Positions 1 through 9,939 of a stretch of DNA of 64,000 nt are shown piece by piece. How positions within the stretch are numbered: position 1 is the stretch's first letter; the number at the start of each line of letters is the position of its first letter. The translations under genes were made by a program, and so were the position numbers. The notes below the pieces were generated by a model. That model saw only the letters and a program-made list of their open reading frames with translations. It was not told the DNA's origin and searched no databases. Source of the stretch: Ceratobasidium sp. AG-K. Its lineage: Eukaryota; Basidiomycota; Agaricomycetes; Cantharellales; Ceratobasidiaceae. The DNA is taken from assembly GCA_037039685.1 (NCBI GenBank), contig JAWNGF010000002.1, forward strand, positions 1,922,001 through 1,986,000. Reading direction: 5' to 3'.

Positions 1-1112
1 ATGGATAGCATCCTGGTTGTCATGGATAGATTCTCCAGGATGGCACATTTTGTACCATGTAAGGAGTCACACAAGGCAAGCAAGTTAGCAAAACTTTTCC
101 TAGGCAATATCTGGAAACTCCACGGATTTCCCAGAAGCACTGTCTCCGACCAACGAAGCACCTTTAACAGCAAGCTCCTGAAGGCAATATACAAAAAGGT
201 TGGGGTCTCACCCTTGTTTAGCACTGCCTACCACCCTCAAACTGATGGAATTACAGAACAAATAAACCAGTGGCTAGAAGCATGGTTACACACTTTCATC
301 AATCATCACCAGGACAATTGGGTGGAACTACTGCCTATTGCCAAATTCTGTTACAACATGCACAAACACAGAGTTACAGAAAAGAGGCCTTTCAAGCTTG
401 TTTACAGAAAGGAACCATTATGGAACGTGTCCAGTGTAGTAGCAGAAGTCCCGGAAGCAAACACAGTTACCATGAGATGGGAAGAAACAAGAAGGGAAGC
501 TATTGCTGCCATGGAATTACACCAAGTTAAGGAAGGGGAAGTCAAGGAGGAATACAAGGAGGGAGACCTAGTATGGCTATACAGGCCTGACATCAAATCA
601 AATAGACCTTCAAAAAAACTTGACAACAAGAAATTTGGACCCTTTCCAGTACAAAGGAAAATATCTTCTCACACTTACAAACTCAATCTACCTCCCACTA
701 TGAAGAAGTACCCCATTTTTCAAATCGACCTCCTAAGTTGGTACAAGGTAGACAAGGAATTCAATTGGAACCAACCACATCCTCCGCCGATTGTTACAGA
801 AGAAGGAAACAAAGAATACAAAGTTGAGAAGATTGTTGATTGGAAAACAACAAAGGAAGGGGTGTTCTATAGGATCCAATGGAAGGGATGTGGAGAAGAA
901 GATGATACAGAACCACAAGCAGAGGATGTAGGCCACCTAACTGATATAGTGCAGAAGTTTCTGAAGAAACACCCTGAAGCGCCAACACCCGCAAATTTCA
1001 AAGAAGGAATAAAAGGACAGGGGGCAAGAGAGGAGGAACCCATCTGCAGAACTTGCAACTACTCCCAAAGCCACCCATTGCTCTACTCTCTCAACCTTTT
1101 TTGTCCATTGCA
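1..1112 (+). CDS. Ty3/gypsy integrase and chromodomain, 5'-truncated by window edge
   Basis: This is the C-terminal part of a retrotransposon polyprotein that inserts element cDNA into the genome. The frame is open from base 1. The integrase core begins near residue 1 (MDSILVVMDRFSRMAHF), with the second Asp in SDQRSTFNS and the Glu region in YHPQTDGITEQINQW, so the three acidic catalytic positions look retained. A chromodomain follows at about residues 270-325 (YKVEKIVDWK, then YRIQWKG), which in chromoviruses binds modified histones and steers insertion. The same frame stays open to 1431 and overlaps the next ORF. Compared with the second copy (6298-7690) it has no nonsense codon here. The upstream gag, protease and RT lie outside the window, so whether this copy is intact cannot be judged. 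Confidence 0.9.
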
Positions 1113-1876
1113 ATGCCTGCTGTTTCCCGTGCTACCATCACCAACAACCTTGTCTGCGTCCTTGATGGACCGGCGTTTGCTACAGCAAGAATCCTGGACA
1201 CGGGGCTGCCCTCTATGTCTTCAAGAGGTTGCAGCAAAGCCCAGGCACAATGCAATTCTGGGCGTCGGACAACATCCTCCACTTAGACCTGGGGGAATTC
1301 CAGTGGGTCAGCAAGAAATGGCCAACAAGAATGCAACAAGCAAGGAAGGACATCTTTGTTTGCCAAGGATGCGCCGTGTTCCAAGTCTTGGAGGTTGTTC
1401 TCCTGTCCACCCATATGCTCGGAGTCATTGAGTGGGGGCAAGAAGGGGCATACTTGAGCAAATGGGTACCAGGTTATGATGGGAGACCGCCAATGCTCCG
1501 ACCCAGGTGGAACAACACTTGGGACGCCAACTACAAAATGGACCTGAGCGACTGGAGGATGGAGAGGGGTAGCTACCAGAGGGAGAAGTTTGAGTGGCCG
1601 CCATACTGGTGGAGGAAGGAGGAGACCAACGTGTCGGCATGGAAGGAAGGAGATCCAGATGTCCAACAGTGGGATGAGGAGTTTGTGGAAGCCCAGAAGA
1701 GGTTGTTGGACTGGTCCAAGGTGGACTGGACAAAGGAGGAGACTTGGGAAGAATGGGAGAGGTTATTGGACAAACCTGGTAACACTGTGTTCAATCCCAT
1801 TGACCTGACCTTGGAAGAGGACAAGGGACTTGAGGATTATATGCTGCATAAGGGGAAGGACTGCACAGTACAGTGA
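1113..1876 (+). pseudogene. Accessory ORF (ORF3) of the gypsy element, copy 1, one frameshift
   Basis: This is a protein of unknown function encoded between the chromodomain and the 3' LTR. The likely start is ATG 1113 (MPAVSRATITNN). The reading frame slips near 1207-1213, where this copy lacks one base compared with the copy at 7797. It then runs open to TAG-like end TGA at 1876 (ends GKDCTVQ). The C-terminal half is very rich in Trp and Glu (PYWWRKEE, TWEEWERLLDKPGNTVFNP). No signal peptide or membrane segment is visible, so it does not look like an envelope protein. I do not recognise the family. Its preservation in three copies, even the deleted one, argues that it is part of the element and not a chance ORF. 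Confidence 0.6.
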
Positions 1877-1918
1877 GTCCATTTGAGTGCCCCAAACGGC
1901 CTCTATAGGGGGGAGTAA

Positions 1919-2383
1919 TGTTGTGAGCCAGCTCTCTCCATTAGACTCGCCTTGCACTTTGTCCGTCTGCTCTCTTGTTTGTTGTTCTGTTTATATGTTG
2001 TTTTTCCTTTCCTGTGCTGCATTGCCACATTCTTGTGGTTGTTCTGTTGCATTGTGTACTGCAGCTGTGCTTTGTACAAGTCATGACTGCCCGTGCAGCA
2101 TGACTCACTTGGACACTCTGACTGGCTTGTATGTATGACTTGTGTGGCTTCACCTTGTTTGGCTTGGCCTCTTTCTCAAGATATATAGAGGACCAACAAG
2201 CCTGGTAACCCCAGCTTGCTTTGTCTCGTCATCCATACCTCTGAGTGACCCTTTGAACCACCCCTATCCTCAAGAGCCTACAGACACTTAAGTGTGTTGT
2301 GGTTCAAGAGGTGACTTAGGTCTTAGTGCCGTTCACTCTCCTTTGCAGCTTGTCTCATTAGCCATAAGAAGAAGCTCACAACA
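1919..2383 (+). repeat. LTR A, shared by two tandem gypsy interiors
   Basis: This 465-bp long terminal repeat begins TGTTGTGAGC and ends GCTCACAACA, a perfect 10-bp terminal inverted repeat. A G-rich polypurine tract with GGGGGGAGTAA (1908-1918) lies directly upstream and a gag start lies 21 bp downstream. It therefore acts as the 3' LTR of the left copy and the 5' LTR of the middle copy. A TATA-like box (ATATATAG) is at about 2181. It is clearly homologous to LTRs at 8095, 9472, 11228 and 14201. Confidence 0.92.
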
Positions 2384-2385
2384 TT

Positions 2386-2397
2386 ACAAAACAAGCT
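2386..2397 (+). promoter_or_regulatory. Self-priming primer-binding site (middle copy)
   Basis: ACAAAACAAGCT lies two bases after the LTR end, where a tRNA-complementary site would normally start. It does not begin with TGG, so a standard tRNA 3' end would not pair. Its reverse complement AGCTTGTTTTGT occurs inside the family's LTRs about 34 bp after the TATA box (in LTR A as AGCTTGCTTTGT, 2213-2224, one transition). This is the arrangement of Tf1-type elements, whose mRNA 5' end folds back as primer. Confidence 0.7.
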
Positions 2398-2404
2398 TCA
2401 CACC

Positions 2405-4452
2405 ATGTCCACAAACACCTCAACACCCATTGAATGGGGATTTCAAGAAGACACGGTCTCAAGACCTGTGTCCACTACAAGCACACAAAGAGGTCCTAGT
2501 AGAGCCGCTAGACCATCCTCATCACTCAGCAAAAGCGCACTAGCACACACACAAGCAGGGGGTCCAGCCCCATCAAGAGTACCTAGCCAAAGTACAGTAC
2601 CAGGAACATTCCAACCAGAAGTATCACTAGTCAAAGAATGTTCCCAGGAAGAAAATCAAGAACCTGGCAACAAAACTTATGTACTGGAACCAGAAGTAAT
2701 CACCTTCATGTCTGATGGAACAACACCTTGTCAAGGATTGGGGTTTGGCTACTTTTCCCCCCAGCCCAAAGCCCATGGAGGAGTCTCCCTAATCCCAATA
2801 CGTCCTCCACCCACACCACAAGTCCCACACATCTTGGGAACAATCACCAACATGGGTCCTATTCCTTTGTCTTTACTGGAAAGACCGCAACCACTGGTAA
2901 CCCCAGCAGCAGGACCCTTTGCTGGCCCTCGACCTATTAGCAATAGTTCCTCTAGTACACAAAGAACTGCTATCCAGTGCTTAGACAAACTAGACAACCT
3001 CTTGATCAGACATCACAATGCAACTCTAAGAGTTATTGAAGGACTAAGAGTTGGTCTTACACAAAGAATCACTGGACTAGAGCAAGAAGCTAGAGTACTT
3101 GCAAACAACCAAGAAGTTTTCAACAATACAATTGGGGGAATACAACAGTCCCTTACAGCTATTCTTAATTCTGCCTGTAATGCCAAACATAACAGTTACC
3201 TCACAGGAAGAGAAGTAGACACTGTCCAAAACAAAGTCATGAACAGCCAAGGACTTGTAACAAATGTACAACAAGACCTTGAAACTACATGCCAAGGACA
3301 GCTTCAGTGGAACAAAGCAGTGACTCAAGGAATCAAGCAAGTTAGAGAAGGGTTCACAACGTTAAACAAACAAGTGGCAAACATGGAACAACCCATTACC
3401 AACCTGAGGGAAGAAGTCAACAAAGTCTCATTACACAGGCCTAGCAAACAATCTGCACCAGAGGCCAAGTCTATGAGAATTGACAACCTGGAGCAAAGAC
3501 TCCAGTGCCTGCTCAACTCCCAAGTTGGAAGCTCACCAAGACAACCAAAGGTCACTGGACCAGAGGTCTTTGATGGAAAGAAAGGAGAAGGAGCAGAAAT
3601 GTTCATCACCCAGATGGAGAGTTACTTTGTTCAACTTTGTGACCAATATAGTTCCGGACAAGAGAGGATCAGGGAAGCCCTGGCCAATTTCAAATCGGAT
3701 AACCGCTCTGCCACCCATTGGGCACAGAGGTACTGCTCCAATCTATGAACACAGGAGTACTGGACCCAAACCTGATGTCGTGGGAAACATTCAAGGCACA
3801 CTTTATGGAACAATTCAGTGACCCTAACACAAAGGCTAAAGCAGAAGCTGAAATCCAAAAATGCAAACAGGTCAACTTGGCAGCTAATTATGCAACAGAA
3901 TTCCGCTTCCATATGGTTGATGTAAATTGGGGAGAGGAAGCCCCCACCAACCAATTCAAAGAAGGACTTAAACCAGAAATCAAGACAGAGTTAGCACAAT
4001 TTGAACTTTCCCTTATCAATGAGGACAGGACTGAAAGGCGTCTAAACCTAAATCAATGGATAACCCTGGCAATTTCCATTGATCAAAAATTGCAGCAAAT
4101 CCAGACCTCTACTGGAAAGAAAGCTTCTCAATCAACCACTACTGGCCAAACGTCCACAAAACGGTTGCCAGACAAGGTGTACAAAGCAAGGATGGTGTCA
4201 AACAGATGCCTGAAATGCAGTCAGGAGGGGCATCAATTGCTAAAATGCACATCCAAGGAATGGATAACAACCAAACCCAGCATGAAAGGGAGAGAGGGAT
4301 TGATAGTAGAGGAAGAGTCAGAAAAAGAAGGGGTCTCCCACTCACTGTCTGTGGAGAGACCAAAGAACCAGCAATGTACTTTAGAGCAAACAAGGAATCC
4401 ACAATTGTTTACACCTATGTTGCTGGAATCACAGACCCAATCGCAACCTTAA
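2405..4452 (+). pseudogene. gag of the middle gypsy copy, frameshifted
   Basis: The gag starts at ATG 2405, only 21 bp after the LTR. The N-terminus is Ser/Thr/Pro-rich and probably disordered, followed by a long helical segment (about residues 190-350). A retrotransposon gag capsid-like domain follows (PEVFDGKKGEGAEMFITQME, then FMEQFSDPN), and then one CCHC-like zinc knuckle near 4207-4255 (CLKCSQEGHQLLKC). A 2-bp insertion near 3726-3728, seen by comparison with the copy at 13047, moves the second half (3718-4452) into another frame. The protein would package element RNA. Broken in this copy. Confidence 0.85.
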
Positions 4453-7400
4453 TTGATTCTGGAGCCTCTCAAAATTTCATTGACATTGGATGGGCCAGAA
4501 AGCACAACATTCCCCTGATTGACCTACCAACTCCTTGAAGGGTTATAGGCATACAAGGAAAGGAGCTCCCACACACCATACAATTCAAAGCACAACTAGA
4601 AATCACGGTTGAAGGAAAAACATTCAAGGAAGAATTCTTTGCTATGCCTACTGGAGACACAAACATCATCCTAGGATTAGTGTGGCTAGAAACCACCAAC
4701 CCTAATATCAATTGGAAACAAAAAAGCATCACCTGGAGAACTGAGGAATTACTTGGAAGAGAAGGGAGTCTTGATCTCATCCCAGAAGAATTCAAGGAAT
4801 TTGAAGAAGTGTTTAGCAAAGAGAAATTCAAGTGCATCCCAGACCATCAACCATATGATTGTGCTATCAATTTCAAAGAAGGTGCTGAACATCCAAAAAC
4901 CAGCAAGACCAATACCTTTGTCCCCCGCTGAATCCATTGCAATGAGGGAATACCTCAACAAGGAACCAGCCACTGGGAGAATCAGACCAAACAAGTCACC
5001 TATTGCTTCAGCAGGTTTTTTTGTCAAGAAACCCGGACCCCTGGGAGGACTAAGACTGGTACAAGACCTACGCCCTGTTAATGCTATAACAAAGGACGAT
5101 TGCTTTCCCATGCCGCTCATGGAAGATCTTTTGGACAAAATAAAGGATGCAAAAATCTTCACAAAGATCAACCTCAGGATGGGTTTCAATAACATCCGCA
5201 TCAGAGAAGGTGACAAATGGAAAACCACTTTCAGAACAAAGGAAGGGCTATTTGAATACATTGTCATGCGATTTGGACTAAAGAATGCACCTGCCACGTT
5301 CCAACAATATATGAATCACATTTTCCACAACCTTATCAACGTATGTGTTATCATCTACATCAATGACATCCTGGTCTTTTCAAAGAATTGTCTGCAACAT
5401 GTAGTAGATGTGCAAAGGGTACTCCAGATCCTTAAGGAAAACCACCTCTTTGCAAAACTACTTAAGTGCAAATTCTTTGTCATGGAGCTAATTTATACAG
5501 GACTACAAATCAGCAAGGAAGGAATTTCTATGGACAAAGAAAAGATCAAAGCAATAAAGGAATGGAAGGAACCAAAAACTGTAAAACAAGTCCAAGCGTT
5601 TTTAGGATTTGCAAATTTCTACCAAAGATTTGTCCCTGGTTTTTCCACTATTGCCAAACCCCTCACTAGTCTAACGCAAAAGGATCTGCCATGGAAATGG
5701 GAACACAAGGAACAGAAGGCATTTGACAAACTCAAAGACATGATTTGCAAGGACCTGGTACTGCGGCACCCCAACCCTGAAAGACCTTTCTTTCTCAAAA
5801 CAGACACTAGCGGAGTAGCAATGGGAGCAATACTCTCTCAGAGGCAAGAAGATGGGAGGTTACATCCTGTTGCCTTCCTTTCTAAATCCTTCAACCAAGC
5901 ACAAATGAACTACAATGTTCATGACAAGGAACTTATGGCAATCATCAAAGCACTCACACATTGGAGGCTTTACCTGGAAGGGACAAAGGAGGAAAGCACA
6001 ATATACACAGACCACAGAAACCTCCAGTTCTGGAAAGACACAAAAATGTTCAATCAGAGACACGCATGCTGGCACCAAATACTTGCTTCTTACAACTTTC
6101 TGGTTGTATACCAACCAGGAATCCTCTCACAAAAACCAGACCTACTATCTAGAAGGGCCAACCATGCCAAAATTCTGTCAGCAGAACAAGTCATGATTGC
6201 CAACAAGAAATTCCAAGGTTTTGCAGGAGGATTCAAGGAAGACATCATTAGTGATATTATGGAAGTGTAACAAGAAGATCCAGGTCTACATGGAGTAATG
6301 GAACTCTGCAAAAAGAAAGAATTGCTACCTAGGAGCATTCTGTCCAGTGTAAAGGATTACAAACTATGCAAAGGGCTACTGTGGTACAAAGGAAAGATTG
6401 TAGTGCCGGAAGACAAGGATTGCCATTTAACAGTATTGAGGCTGCATCATGACTCACCAATTGCCAGTCAGCAAGGACATGCAAGAACCCTGGAACTCGT
6501 TTTGAGGCACTACTACTGGCTGGGAATGAAGCATAGTGTCAACAAATACATAGATTCTTGCAAACAGTGTCAAAGGGCAAAGGGTACAAAAACGCAAGCC
6601 CCTTTGAAACCATTACAGATTGAAAATGAACCATGGGAGGACATAGCATACAACTTCATAGTAAAACTTCCTAAATCAAAAGAAATGGACAGCATTCTTG
6701 TTGTGGTGGACAGATTCTCCAGAATGGCACATTTCATACCATGCAGAGAGTTGCACAAGGCAAACAAACTAGCAGAGCTATTCCTGTGCAACATCTGGAC
6801 ACTTCATGGATTTCCCAAAAGCACTGTATTGGACCGCGGAAGCACTTTTAACAGCAAACTGCTGAAAGCAATTTATGAGAAAATTGGGGTCTCACCTGCT
6901 TTTAGTACTGTGTACCACCCTCAAACTGACGGAATTTTGGAACAAGTTAGCCAATGGCTAGAAGCATGGCTGTGCACCTTCATCAATCACCATCAGGACA
7001 ATTGGGTGGAGTTACTACCTATTGCCAAATTCTGTTACAACATGCACAAGCACAGAGTAACAGGAAGGAGCCCGTTTGAGCTTGTCTATGGAAAGGAACC
7101 ATTATGGAATGTATCCAGTGAAGTGACAGAAGTTCCCAAAGCAAACACAGCAGCAACAAGATGGGAAGAAGCTAGGAAGGAGGCTATCACTGCTATGGAA
7201 CTACACTGGATAAAGGAAGGAAATGTCAAGGAGGAGTACAAGGAAGGAGATCTTGTATGGTTATTCAGACCAGACATCAAATCAAACAGACCGTCCAAAA
7301 AACTGGATAACAAGAAGTTTGGCCCCTTCCCAGTGAAGAAGAAAATTTCCTCCCATGCATACAAACTCAAACTTCTGCCAACAATGAAAAAATACCCCAT

Positions 7401-7690
7401 ATTTCATATTGATCTTCTGAGCCAGTACAAGACAAACAAGGAATTCAATTGGAACCAACCACGGCCCCCGCTGGTTGTGACAGAAGAAGGAAGCAAAGGA
7501 TATGAAGTAGAGAAGATTGTTGATTGGAAAATGACAAAGGAGGGATTATTCTATAGGATATGATGGAATGGGTATGGGGAGGAAGATGACACGGAACAAC
7601 AGGCTGAGGACGTTGGGCACCTTTACAAGATAGTACATGAGTTCCTGAGACAACACCCTGAAGCACCAGCACCTGCAAACTTCAAAGGAA
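4206..7690 (+). pseudogene. pol of the middle gypsy copy (PR-RT-RNase H-IN-chromodomain), inactive
   Basis: The protease core is LIDSGASQNF (4450-4480), in the -1 frame relative to gag. A TGA at 4536-4538 interrupts it. The reverse transcriptase (about 4890-5700) has the fingers and palm motifs, but the first catalytic region reads KINLRMGF with AAC at 5170-5172, and the YxDD box reads YINDIL with AAT at 5362-5364. Two catalytic Asp are therefore Asn and the enzyme should be dead. RNase H follows (TDTSGVAMGAILSQ, about 5800-6150). The integrase (6400-7400) has the HHCC finger and core. The chromodomain (about 7500-7680) is cut by TGA at 7561. Other breaks are an extra A near 4890 and TAA at 6268. 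Confidence 0.88.
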
Positions 7691-8094
7691 AGATAAAAGG
7701 GCAAAAGGCTGAGGACTGGGAACCCATCTGCAAAACTTGCAACTACTCCAAGTCACACTTTTCACTCTATGCTTTCAATCTTTCTTGCTCTTCACAATGC
7801 CCGCTGTCTCCCCCTCCACCATCACCAACAGCCTCATCCATGTCCTTGATGGACTGGCGTTTGCCACGGCTAGGATCCTTGACAGCGGAGTGGCGCTCTA
7901 CGTCTTCAAGAGGTCCCAACAAGGCATGGGCCAGATGCAGTTCCAAGCCTCCTACAATACTCTCCACTCAGACCTGGGGAAGTTCCAATGGGTTGGAAAG
8001 AAATGGCCAACAAGAATGCAACTGGTGAGGAAGGACATCTTTGTGTGCCAAGGATGTGCAGTGTTCCAGGTCTTGGAGGTGGTCTGTTGTGAGC

Positions 8095-8530
8095 CAGCTC
8101 TCTCCAATTAGACTTGTCTTGTGTCTGTTGTTCTGTTTGTGTGTTGTTTGTCCTTTCCTGTGCTGCATTGCCACATTCTTGTGGTTGTTCTGTTACATTG
8201 TGTAACACGGCTGTGCTTTGCATGAGTCATGACTGCCCCACGCAGCATGACTCACTTGGACACTCCTGACTGGCTTGTATGTATGACTTGTGTGGCTGCG
8301 CCTTGTATGACTTGGTTGCTCTCTGAATATATATAGAGGACCAACAAGCCTGGTAAACCCAGCTTGTTTTGTCTCATCAAACATCCCCTCTGAGTGACAC
8401 TTTGAACCACCCCTACCCTCAAGAGCCTACAGCCACTTAAGTGTGGTGTGATTCAAGAGGTCTCTTAGGTCTTAGTGCCATCCACTCCCATTGCAGCTTG
8501 TCTCATAGCCACAAGAAGAAGCTCACAACA
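8095..8530 (+). repeat. Solo LTR (same gypsy family) nested in ORF3
   Basis: This 436-bp LTR begins TGTTGTGAGC and ends GCTCACAACA. It is flanked by a 5-bp target site duplication TGGTC (8090-8094 and 8531-8535). No interior sequence is present, so it is the product of LTR-LTR recombination. Its position inside ORF3 of the middle copy shows that it arrived later than that copy. Confidence 0.93.
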
Positions 8531-8969
8531 TGGTCCTCCTGTCCCCCCCTATGCTTGGAGTCATTGAGTGGGGGCAAGAAGGGGCATACTCAAACAAATG
8601 GGTACCAGGAAGTGAGGGGAGACCACCAATGCTCCGACCTAGATGGAATGATGCTTGGGACGCCAACTACAAAAAGGACCTGAGTGACTGGAGGATGGAA
8701 AGGGGTAGATACCAAAGGGAGAAGTTTGAATGGATGCTGTATTGGTGGAGGAAGGAGGAGACAGACATGTCAGCATGGAAGGAGGTCAAGCTGGATGCAC
8801 AACAATGGGACAAGGAATTTGTGGAGACCCAGAAGAGGGTGATGGACTGGAGCAAGGTGGATTGGACAAGGGAGGAGACATGGGAGGAATGGGAGAAGTT
8901 CTTGGACAAACCAGGTAACACTGTGTTCAATCCCATTGACCTGACACTGGAGGAGGATGAGGGGCTGGA

Positions 8970-9382
8970 TGTCATGAGCTGACTAAGCTCAGACATTTTA
9001 TTCTGATTTTATATCTTTTTTTCAAACACTTTCCTTTTTTGGTACAAATGTCTTCTGGCGCCTAACTTGTGTCATGTGACATATTTGTCTTTTCATTTGA
9101 TATTGGTGTTGCTTCTGGAACTTCCAGAATGTCAAGTCATACCTCTTATCTTGCTTATCATTGGTTGTACTCAGCTTTCTCACACTGATAGATGATGACG
9201 TGGCACTGATCCCTCATGTATATAAACCCAGAGGTCAAGCCAGTTAACAACAAGGCTTGACCTCCTCTCCACTAGGACTTGTCCAATCAAATCCTCTTAA
9301 CTACCACTATTCCTTGGGTTCCAAGACTTGTCTAAGTCAAACCCCTTAACCTTTAGATACCTAATTAATCCAAGTTGGGACA
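8970..9382 (+). repeat. Solo LTR of a second, unrelated LTR family
   Basis: This 413-bp insertion begins TGTCATGAGC and ends TTGGGACA (TG...CA ends). It is flanked by the 5-bp duplication CTGGA (8965-8969 and 9383-9387). The sequence does not match the other LTRs in the window. A TATA-like stretch (TGTATATAAACC) is at about 9217. It splits the last codons of ORF3. The parent family is not otherwise present here. Confidence 0.88.
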
Positions 9383-9471
9383 CTGGAGGAGTATGTACTT
9401 TGGAAGGGCAAGGAGTGCACAACGCAGTAAGCCCGTTTGAGTCCCCCAAATGGACTCCTAAGGGGGAGTAA

Positions 9472-9939
9472 TGTTGTTAGCCAGCTCACTCTGTTGGACT
9501 TGCCTTGCATCTTGCCTGTCTGTTCTCTTGCTTGTTGTTTTTGTTTGCATTACGTTTGTTCTTTCCTGTGCCATGTTGCCACCTCCTTGTGGATTTTTCT
9601 GTTACTTTGTGTAATGCGGCTGTGCTTTGTATGAGTCATGACTGCCTGCGCAGCATGACTCACACAGACACTCCTGATTGGCTTGTATGTATGACTCATG
9701 TGACTGCGCCTTGTATGACTTGGCCTCTTTCTCAAGATATATAGAGGACCAACAAGCCTGGTAACCCCAGCTTGTTTTTTCTTGTCATCCATACCTCTGA
9801 GTGACCCTTTGAACCACCCCTATCCTCAAGAGCCTACAGACACTTAAGTGTGTTGTGGTTCAGGAGGCAACTTAGGTCTTAGTGCCGTTCACTCTCCTTT
9901 GCAGCTTGTCTGATTAGCCACAATAAGAAGCTCATGACA
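9472..9939 (+). repeat. LTR C, 3' LTR of the middle gypsy copy
   Basis: This 468-bp LTR begins TGTTGTTAGC and ends GCTCATGACA, slightly decayed termini of the family consensus. The polypurine tract AAGGGGGAGTAA lies directly upstream. It is most similar to LTR A, for example in the shared stretch around the ATATATAG TATA box and the downstream TGACCCTTTGAACC segment. The divergence is visible by eye, so the insertion is not recent. Confidence 0.92.

Larger units (their letters stand above)
7797..9430 (+). pseudogene. ORF3 of the middle gypsy copy, split by two solo LTRs
   Basis: This is the best copy of the accessory ORF. Start ATG 7797 (MPAVSPSTITNSL) reads through VLDGLAFATARIL, VFKRSQQG and FQWVGKKWPTRMQ to QVLEVV at about 8090. 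A solo LTR (8095-8530) then interrupts it. Coding resumes at about 8531 (LGVIEWGQEGAY) through the Trp-rich block (YWWRKEETDMSAWKEV) and the conserved NPIDLTLEEDEG. A second solo LTR (8970-9382) splits the last residues, which continue as EYVLWKGKECTTQ with stop at 9428-9430. Excising both LTRs plus one target copy each leaves one frame of roughly 260 codons. It overlaps the pol frame, which stays open to about 8028. Function unknown; no family recognised. Confidence 0.6.
1919..9939 (+). mobile_element. Full-length but decayed Ty3/gypsy chromovirus (middle copy)
   Basis: LTR A, primer site, gag, protease, reverse transcriptase, RNase H, integrase, chromodomain, ORF3, polypurine tract and LTR C (9472-9939) appear in standard gypsy order. 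Coding capacity is lost: a 2-bp insertion in gag near 3727, TGA at 4536, an extra A near 4890, TAA at 6268, TGA at 7561, two RT active-site Asp codons changed to Asn, and two solo LTRs inserted into ORF3 (8095-8530 and 8970-9382). The bases flanking LTR A and LTR C do not form a matching duplication, as expected if LTR A is shared with the left copy. Not autonomous. Confidence 0.9.

Noticed and set aside
1229..1876. ORF3 as an env-like gene
   Set aside because: No signal peptide, no membrane segment and no Cys pattern typical of envelope proteins.
2384..2404. A conventional tRNA primer-binding site
   Set aside because: The bases after the LTR (TTACAAAACAAG) lack the TGG start that pairs with a tRNA CCA end; self-priming fits better.
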